Assembly: GCA_025450175.1 (NCBI GenBank)
Contig: JANWHY010000011.1
Location: 1 to 42,951 of the forward strand
Reading direction: 5' to 3'
Length of the DNA: 42,951 nt
Source of the DNA: Minisyncoccota bacterium
GTDB lineage: Bacteria; Patescibacteriota; Minisyncoccia; Phycocordibacterales; Zambryskibacteraceae
The notes under the pieces are model-generated. The model was not told the origin of the DNA. It saw only the letters and a list, made by a program, of their open reading frames with translations, and did not search any database. This document shows, one piece after another, positions 38,438-42,951 of this stretch (positions are counted from its first letter, which is position 1; every line of letters starts with the position of its first letter). The position numbers and the translations under genes were made by a program.

Positions 38438-38515
38438 TTAGACAGTCACTAGAACAAGCCCTCTTCCAAGAAGGATGGACTTGATAAAGTTAGCGACTAG
38501 CCAATACCTATTCAT
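38438..38515 (-). CDS. Possible 25-aa hydrophobic peptide
   Basis: ATG at 38515 to TAA at 38438 on the minus strand encodes MNRYWLVANFIKSILLGRGL plus LVTV, a short hydrophobic peptide. It is followed by a strong leftward terminator that no other gene explains, and a weak promoter (TTGCGA, 16 bp, TAAGCT) lies upstream. There is no clear Shine-Dalgarno. It could be a small membrane peptide, a leader peptide or simply a short RNA. Confidence is low because of its size. Confidence 0.35.
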   Translation of the reverse strand: MNRYWLVANFIKSILLGRGLVLVTV

Positions 38516-38562
38516 ATATTTAGCTTACCACGATCTTAAAACTTCGCAATCCACAGTCGTAT

Positions 38563-38590
38563 TTGACTCTTCACCCTTAATTTATAGTAT
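38563..38590 (+). promoter_or_regulatory. Promoter of the candidate sRNA
   Basis: TTGACT (38563-38568), 16-bp spacer, TAGTAT (38585-38590) on the plus strand, facing the 3' end of tgt. Confidence 0.65.
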
Positions 38591-38596
38591 GTGCTT

Positions 38597-38755
38597 AAGA
38601 CCTTTGTAGATGTACGGCCCTGTTGTCCACGGTCCCGATGAGGGAGACAGTGCAACATCCGAAAAAAGCACTACAAGATCTGAAGGGTGGTTGCTGTATG
38701 CCAGCTCCATGATGAAGTACTGGCCGGTCCAAAGCGGACCGGCCTTTTTTATTTC
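38597..38755 (+). ncRNA. Candidate small RNA of about 155 nt, convergent to tgt
   Basis: The unit lies between a promoter at 38563 and a strong terminator at 38722-38750. Its middle folds into one long hairpin: ACA-GCAACATCC with GGGTGGTTGC-TGT (two small bulges), plus a short CCC/GGG helix 5' of it. The track ORF starting at 38610 runs through the terminator and lacks an SD, so I treat this as RNA. Its 3' end overlaps the tgt stop codon on the other strand. It is not recognised as SRP, 6S or a known riboswitch. Confidence 0.45.
38722..38750 (+). terminator. Intrinsic terminator of the candidate sRNA
   Basis: GGCCGGTCC and GGACCGGCC form a perfect 9-bp stem with loop AAAGC, followed by TTTTTT on the plus strand. 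The T run overlaps the tgt stop codon. On the minus strand no T run follows, so it serves only the plus strand. Confidence 0.9.
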
Positions 38756-39999
38756 TGATACTGTTCTAGAAATTCTTTCTTTAATTCTGAGAGGCGGCCA
38801 GTGATTATGGCCTCGCGCATTCGCTTGACCAGATTGATGATGAAATAGAGATTGTGCATAGAACCGAGAGTGCCGCCGAGCATTTCGTGAGACCGGTACA
38901 AGTGGCAGAGATAAGCGCGAGTATAGTTTTTACAAACACTACACTCGCACGACCGATCTATAGGACCAAGATCTTCTCTAAACTCGGCATTGCGAATATT
39001 GATCTTCCCTCTACTTGTATAAAGCGTGCCTCCTCGACCGTTCCTAGTGGGAGCAACGCAGTCGAAGAGATCCACTCCGTTCTCCACTCCCATAAAGAGA
39101 TCTTCTGGCTCCCCTATCCCCAAGAGATGTCGAGGCTTCTCTTTGGGCAAAATTTCGTTGACCCACCTTACGGCTGTCTCCATATCCTCTTTGGTAAAAG
39201 AACCACCAATACCGAAACCATCAAAATCAAGTGCACCGATAAACTCTGCCGAGCGTTTACGCAAGTTCTCTTCCCTCCCACCCTGCACAATTCCAAAGAG
39301 AGCTGGCCCACTTTCGCTTATGGTACCATTCGCGCGAATTAGCCGATCGTGTTGGGCGAGTGAGCGCTCTGCCCAGCGGTGGGTGCGCTCCAACGCTTCT
39401 TCTTGATACTCATAAGTTTCGTTAGGCGAAGTACATTCATCGAATGCGAAGATGATATCTGCCCCTAAGTTGTGTTGGATCTCAATCGACTTCTCCGGAT
39501 TAATATAGTGCAACGAACCATCGTGATGAGATTTGAAAGTGACACCATCTTCTGAAACTTTAGCGAGCGAGCCAATAAGTTCTTGCTCAGACCTCACCCC
39601 TTTCCCCTCTCCTTGCGCAAGGAGAGGGGTGGATGCGTTAGCAGATGGGGTGAGGTGGTCCCGAGCTACCTTACTCACCTGCTTGCCATACGCAGCTCCG
39701 AGAGAGAAGACTTGGAAGCCACCGGAGTCCGTCATCATCGGCCCAGACCAATTCATAAACTTATGGAGACCCCCAAACTTCTTGACCCTATCATCTCCCG
39801 GCTCGAGATACAGGTGGTATGTATTGGCAAGTACTACTTGAGCGCCCGTCTCTCTAATCTGCTCGGGGGTGAGAGCCTTCACTGTAGCCTTGGTCCCCAC
39901 ACTTACAAAAGCTGGAGTCTCTATCACTCCATGCTCTGTCTCGAGTCTGCCTGCTCTACCTAAGGCATTCGGAATTTCTTTTTCTATGTCAAACTTCAC
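38749..39999 (-). CDS. tgt: tRNA-guanine transglycosylase with palindrome-encoded insert
   Basis: Tgt exchanges G34 for preQ1 in tRNAs with GUN anticodons. The 416-aa protein (family ~375) starts at GTG overlapping the mreB stop by one base (TAGTG). The general acid/base region is MMTDSGGFQVFSLG, the nucleophile Asp lies in DLFDCVAPTRNGRGG, and the zinc site is CECSVC...H (TRAYLCHLYR, MHNLYF). Between SLG and LAKVSEDGVTFKSHHDGSLH is an insert of some 40 residues, of which 22 come from a palindromic repeat (PSANASTPLLAQGEGKGVRS). The insert lies in a surface loop region near the substrate pocket. I would expect function to be retained. Confidence 0.95.
   Translation of the reverse strand: MKFDIEKEIPNALGRAGRLETEHGVIETPAFVSVGTKATVKALTPEQIRETGAQVVLANTYHLYLEPGDDRVKKFGGLHKFMNWSGPMMTDSGGFQVFSLGAAYGKQVSKVARDHLTPSANASTPLLAQGEGKGVRSEQELIGSLAKVSEDGVTFKSHHDGSLHYINPEKSIEIQHNLGADIIFAFDECTSPNETYEYQEEALERTHRWAERSLAQHDRLIRANGTISESGPALFGIVQGGREENLRKRSAEFIGALDFDGFGIGGSFTKEDMETAVRWVNEILPKEKPRHLLGIGEPEDLFMGVENGVDLFDCVAPTRNGRGGTLYTSRGKINIRNAEFREDLGPIDRSCECSVCKNYTRAYLCHLYRSHEMLGGTLGSMHNLYFIINLVKRMREAIITGRLSELKKEFLEQYQK
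39591..39656 (-). repeat. 66-bp nested palindromic element inside tgt
   Basis: The outer arms ACCTCACCCC and GGGGTGAGGT pair perfectly (10 bp). Inside, CCCCTCTCCTTGC is followed directly by its exact reverse complement, a 26-bp perfect palindrome. The 66 bp are 22 codons, so the frame is preserved. Elements of this look (CTCACCCC...CTCTCC...GGAGAGGG) are familiar as dispersed repeats in many bacterial genomes; that is from memory. Confidence 0.9.
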
Positions 40000-41003
40000 T
40001 ACCTTTTGGCAATTATCGACTTCTTATAAGTATCGAGATGGGTGAGAGCGAGGCCCGTGCCTTTAGCGACACAGAAGTAGGCATCCTTGGCGAGAGCGGC
40101 CTTGACCCCGGTGCGGCGAAGCATGAGCTCCGGGAAATTGCGGAGCTGTGAGGAGCCTCCAGTCATAATGATGCCTTTATCGATAATATCTGAGGAGAGT
40201 TCTGGTGGTGTCTCTTGCAGAACTTCTTTGACCGCCTTGATCATCTCGCGAAGCTCTTTGGATATCGCCTTCACCACCTCATTGGTTTTGAGTTCAATAG
40301 TGCGAGGTAAGCCAAGCATCGAGTCTCTCCCCTTCACCGTCATACTTAACTCCTCATCAAGAGGTACAGCCGAACCTATGGTGATCTTAATATCTTCGGC
40401 AGTCTTGTCTCCAATAATCAAATTAAAATTCTTCTTCACATAATCCATAATAGCCGCATCCATCTTGTTGCCCGCTACCTTGACAGAAGTGGAGGCTACG
40501 ATACCTCCAAGGGAAATAATAGCCACATCGGTAGTGCCTCCACCAATATCTACCACCATGTGCCCCACCGCCTCATGGATGGCAATACCAGCACCAATAG
40601 CGGCAAGTATAGGCTCCTTCATCACATAGGCATTGTTAGCACCAGCCTTCAATGCGGCCTCTATCACTGCTCGTCTCTCAGTAGACGTAACTCCTGCTGG
40701 CACCGAGATAAGCACATCAGGCTTGAAGAGTTGCCACTTACCCAGAGCCTTATCTATGTAGTAGCGAAGCATAGCCTCTGTAACTCGGTAGTCTGCTATC
40801 ACTCCATCCTTCATGGGTCGATAGGCGATGATGGATTCTGGAGTACGGCCAACCATAGTCCTAGCCTCTTGGCCAATGGCCACAATCCTATTATCCTCAC
40901 TAGAGACCGCAACTACAGAAGGCTCGTTGAGCACTATACCCTTGCCAGGAACATAGACTAAAATATTGGTAGTACCAAGATCTATGCCGAGCTTTTTTGC
41001 CAT
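39999..41003 (-). CDS. mreB: Rod-shape-determining protein MreB
   Basis: MreB is the bacterial actin that organises cell-wall synthesis along the side wall. The 334-aa protein is complete: phosphate-1 loop GIDLGTTNILVYVPGKGIV at the N-terminus, phosphate-2 VVDIGGGTTDVAIISLGGIV, the SVPAGVTSTERRAVIEAALK segment, and the adenosine motif GIIMTGGSSQLRNFPELM. The usual neighbours mreC/mreD/rodA are absent here; tgt follows with a one-base overlap. It is divergent from the 85-aa gene/PDF-Fmt unit across a 43-bp intergenic region that holds TATAGT on the minus strand about 30 nt before ATG. Confidence 0.97.
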   Translation of the reverse strand: MAKKLGIDLGTTNILVYVPGKGIVLNEPSVVAVSSEDNRIVAIGQEARTMVGRTPESIIAYRPMKDGVIADYRVTEAMLRYYIDKALGKWQLFKPDVLISVPAGVTSTERRAVIEAALKAGANNAYVMKEPILAAIGAGIAIHEAVGHMVVDIGGGTTDVAIISLGGIVASTSVKVAGNKMDAAIMDYVKKNFNLIIGDKTAEDIKITIGSAVPLDEELSMTVKGRDSMLGLPRTIELKTNEVVKAISKELREMIKAVKEVLQETPPELSSDIIDKGIIMTGGSSQLRNFPELMLRRTGVKAALAKDAYFCVAKGTGLALTHLDTYKKSIIAKR

Positions 41004-41046
41004 TCAAGAGTTGATTAAAGCACTATGATACTATACTAAACAACAT

Positions 41047-41304
41047 ATGAAGTCTATTGACGACAGCCTCAGAAACCGCAATATTAAAGAATTTGTTAAG
41101 CACCCAAGACTCAAAATGCTTGACGAATTCGTCCGTCGTATCAATACCGAAAGAGTCGCTGATGGCCTTAAGCCTATGCCCGTAAGTGCCATAGCTGTGA
41201 AGACTAGTCACCTTTCTCTAGAAGATATGGACTACCTCTTGAAGCGCTGTTCGCAAGCAACCAACTTCTCCCGTTATTTCTTCGGCAGCCTGAAACCTAA
41301 ATGA
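41047..41304 (+). CDS. Small protein of unknown function, 85 aa
   Basis: The protein begins MKSIDDSLRNRNIKEFVKHP and ends SRYFFGSLKPK. It is helical and basic, without membrane segments. The central part (FVRRINTERVADGLKPMPVS, then HLSLEDMDYLLKRCSQATNF) looks like a compact helical domain, but I recognise no family. Its stop overlaps the start of the deformylase-Fmt fusion by 4 nt (ATGA), so it is translationally coupled to that gene. A TATACT lies 9 nt before ATG (alternatively TGA-TACTAT 12 nt before), giving an almost leaderless transcript. Confidence 0.75.
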   Translation: MKSIDDSLRNRNIKEFVKHPRLKMLDEFVRRINTERVADGLKPMPVSAIAVKTSHLSLEDMDYLLKRCSQATNFSRYFFGSLKPK

Positions 41305-42569
41305 CAGAAATCGTAGACAAAGACAATCCAATTTTAAGAAAAGTGGCTACAAGTGTCTCCCCTAGCGAGATAACTTCGCCGCGTATCCAAGAGATCATTC
41401 GTGAGATGAAAGAAGCTATGCACTCCCAAGACGACGGTGTGGCTCTAGCCGCCCCCCAGATTGGAGAGGGACTAAGAATATTTGTGGTCAAGGGTGTTGC
41501 AATTATGAAAAAGCGTGGAGCCAAGATGGATAGAGCTAAGAGTATTGAGGACCTTACCTTCGTGAATCCACAAATTATCAAGAGTTCGAAGAAGAGGAGA
41601 ATGATGGAGGAGGGCTGTCTCTCAGTACGCTGGCTCTACGGAGAAGTCTCTCGAAGCGAGAAGATTAGCATAGAAGCTTACAACGAGAAGGGAGAGAAGG
41701 TTAGCCGGGGAGCCTCGGGGCTACTAGCGCAAATCTTCCAACACGAGATAGATCACTTAGACGGAGTGCTCTTCATCGATAAAGCTGAGAATCTGCGAGA
41801 GATCCCTCCCGAAGTGCGGCCAAAAATTGTTTTCTTCGGCAATTCAAGCTTCTCTCAATATGTACTTGAGGAACTTGAGGATATGGGCTTTGTCCCCACT
41901 CTACTCGTCCCCTCTACCAAAGAGATACCCACTACCAAAGAGCTTCGGGCCTTAGAACCAGACATCTTCGTCGTCGCCTCTTTTGGTAAAATTTTGTCGC
42001 AAGAGATCCTAGACATCCCCAAGCATGGAGCACTCAATGTCCACCCCTCTCTTCTGCCTAAACTTCGCGGACCCTCCCCCATCCAACAGACGATTACAGA
42101 AGCTGGTGAGCCTGGTGTAACTATTATCAAGATGGATGAAAGAGTGGACCATGGACCGATCATCGCTCAAGCGAGAGTCGAGATGACTCCTTGGCCAGAT
42201 CATTATGCAATAGTAGAAGAGAAGCTTGGGCGTGTGGGGGGACGACTGCTTGGTACAGTACTCCCTGAGTGGCTACAAGGAAAAGTAGAGGAGCGGGCGC
42301 AAATTGATAGTGAGGCTACCTTCACTCGTCTCATTGAGAAGGAGGATGGGCTCGTAGATATGGAGGCAATGCCCGAAACCAATTTTAGAAAAGTCTTAGC
42401 TTACAGTACCTGGCCCGGTGCTTATATGATGTACAAAAACAAAAGAGGTGAAGAGGTTCGTGTAGTAGTGAAGGATGCTGAGATAAAGGATGGACACTTC
42501 CTACCTACCCGAGTAATCCCCGCAGGTAAAAAAGAGATGGATTGGCAAGACTTCCTCCGAGGTAACTAA
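41301..42569 (+). CDS. Fused peptide deformylase / methionyl-tRNA formyltransferase
   Basis: The single 422-aa ORF carries two opposite enzymes. Residues 1-170 are peptide deformylase, which removes N-formyl from new proteins: motif 1 GVALAAPQIG, motif 2 EEGCLSV, motif 3 HEIDHLDG (metal ligands C, H, H and catalytic E all present). Residues about 178-422 are methionyl-tRNA formyltransferase, which adds formyl to Met-tRNA: KIVFFGNSSFSQYVLEEL, catalytic GALNVHPSLLPKLRGPSPIQ (N and H), and the Asp region VTIIKMDERVDHGPIIAQ. The Fmt half is about 65 residues shorter than usual, mostly in the N-terminal Rossmann part. There is no stop or frameshift between the halves. The start overlaps the 85-aa gene by 4 nt. 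Confidence 0.93.
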   Translation: MTEIVDKDNPILRKVATSVSPSEITSPRIQEIIREMKEAMHSQDDGVALAAPQIGEGLRIFVVKGVAIMKKRGAKMDRAKSIEDLTFVNPQIIKSSKKRRMMEEGCLSVRWLYGEVSRSEKISIEAYNEKGEKVSRGASGLLAQIFQHEIDHLDGVLFIDKAENLREIPPEVRPKIVFFGNSSFSQYVLEELEDMGFVPTLLVPSTKEIPTTKELRALEPDIFVVASFGKILSQEILDIPKHGALNVHPSLLPKLRGPSPIQQTITEAGEPGVTIIKMDERVDHGPIIAQARVEMTPWPDHYAIVEEKLGRVGGRLLGTVLPEWLQGKVEERAQIDSEATFTRLIEKEDGLVDMEAMPETNFRKVLAYSTWPGAYMMYKNKRGEEVRVVVKDAEIKDGHFLPTRVIPAGKKEMDWQDFLRGN

Positions 42570-42571
42570 GA

Positions 42572-42951
42572 TTATTTAATTACCCCCTGATACGCCTTGA
42601 GTAAGAGCGCTCCCGTACCCTGCAACTGTTGAGTAAGAAGGATGATCAGTTGTCTGATAAGGGCAACCAGTTGCTGTTGAAGAGATCTGATAAGATTCTG
42701 TCTCTCTGTATCGGTCAAGACTGGTCTTGGTGTAGGTGTAGGTGAGAGTACTGGTGAGACTACAGGTGGGGTGGGAGTGGGTTGATATGTGGGTGGAGGC
42801 ACAGGAGTGGGTGTGGGTTGAGGAGAGGGAGAAGCTGTACCTACAGTTACTGTAAGAGTGATAGAAGGAGCTTGAGAGCCATCACTATTAGTAGCGGTCA
42901 TGATGTAGGTAGTGGTTAGGGCTGGGGTCACGGTCATAACTCCTGAGCAGA
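42572..42951 (-). CDS. C-terminal end of a Pro-rich surface protein (5' end outside window)
   Basis: The frame is open through the right edge (...CSGV before the track ATG), so this is the C-terminal 126 codons of a longer gene. It shows the end of an Ig/PKD-like domain (TVTPALTTTYIMTATNSDGS, SITLTVTV), then a Pro/Thr-rich linker of about 40 residues (PTPTPVPPPTYQPTPTPP), then a Gln/Leu-rich C-terminal helix (LIRSLQQQLVALIRQLIILL). This pattern is common in CPR exported proteins. It is tail-to-tail with the PDF-Fmt gene, only 2 nt apart. Likely a secreted or surface-attached protein. Confidence 0.75.
   Translation of the reverse strand, partial: CSGVMTVTPALTTTYIMTATNSDGSQAPSITLTVTVGTASPSPQPTPTPVPPPTYQPTPTPPVVSPVLSPTPTPRPVLTDTERQNLIRSLQQQLVALIRQLIILLTQQLQGTGALLLKAYQGVIK

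Noticed and set aside
38610-38804. 64-aa plus-strand ORF
   Set aside because: It reads through a perfect terminator and into the antisense of tgt, and lacks an SD.
1-42951. CRISPR array, transposase, integrase or replication origin
   Set aside because: I read for direct repeats with regular spacing, DDE or HUH transposase motifs, tyrosine recombinase RHRY patterns and DnaA-box clusters and found none. The only repeats are the palindromic elements and twin promoters reported.

Overview
The window looks like a chromosomal segment from a Parcubacteria-type (Candidate Phyla Radiation / Patescibacteria) bacterium. This is inferred from gene content. Several housekeeping enzymes are unusually short: AlaRS without editing and C-Ala domains, YchF without its helical domain, UvrC without the helix-hairpin-helix, and LeuRS with a compact editing domain. 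CPR-type accessory proteins are also present (a sigma-region-4/HARE-HTH protein, DUF5671, DUF5667, DUF5679 and Gmad2-like proteins, and a type-IV-secretion-like membrane protein). Most genes are on the minus strand, tightly packed and often overlapping by 1-4 nt. I see no CRISPR array, transposase or rRNA.

Layout, left to right. 1-2.8 kb: end of the alpha ribosomal operon (infA-rpmJ-rpsM-rpsK-rpsD-rpoA, reading leftward). 2.8-15.4 kb: a large membrane protein, short alaS, a small SD-led cassette gene, a Fe-S-less family-4 uracil-DNA glycosylase, an ATP-cone/nuclease fusion, mnmA, mltG, a secretion-like protein, the sigma4/HARE protein, leuS, a DUF5671 protein and ychF. 15.4-19.7 kb: an accessory island with a structured RNA of about 370 nt, a 45-codon ORF, a two-gene restriction-modification-like unit (EcoRI-type adenine methylase plus DUF262/HNH nuclease) and a two-gene cassette of unknown function. 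Two near-identical TTGACAAGTCAA promoters flank most of it. 19.7-25.3 kb: SRPBCC protein, ECF sigma/anti-sigma pair, secreted Fn3 protein, an envelope/metalloprotease operon and a degenerate receiver protein. 25.3-25.5 kb: two divergent tRNA-Ala genes. 25.5-38 kb: DUF1428, HAD phosphatase, a cupredoxin protein, ddl, and all three uvr genes interrupted by a FIST / histidine kinase / dual-receiver signalling module. 38-43 kb: small cassettes, a candidate sRNA, tgt, mreB, a small ORF, a peptide deformylase-Fmt fusion and the end of a Pro-rich surface protein.

Cross-cutting signals: (1) A 30-bp palindrome encoding PARPDGRSGG sits in frame and in the same orientation inside rpsK, leuS and a HAD gene. 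A second, 66-bp palindromic element sits in frame inside tgt. (2) Many core genes have an extended -10 box (TGnTAnnnT) exactly 6-7 nt before the start codon and no Shine-Dalgarno, implying leaderless mRNAs. A separate class of small stand-alone genes has leaders and strong SDs, and most end in a hairpin terminator. (3) The alanine system is odd on both sides: AlaRS lacks C-Ala and editing, and the tRNA-Ala(GGC) gene has changes at both positions 18 and 55 of the elbow.

All family names come from motif recognition by eye; no database search was possible.
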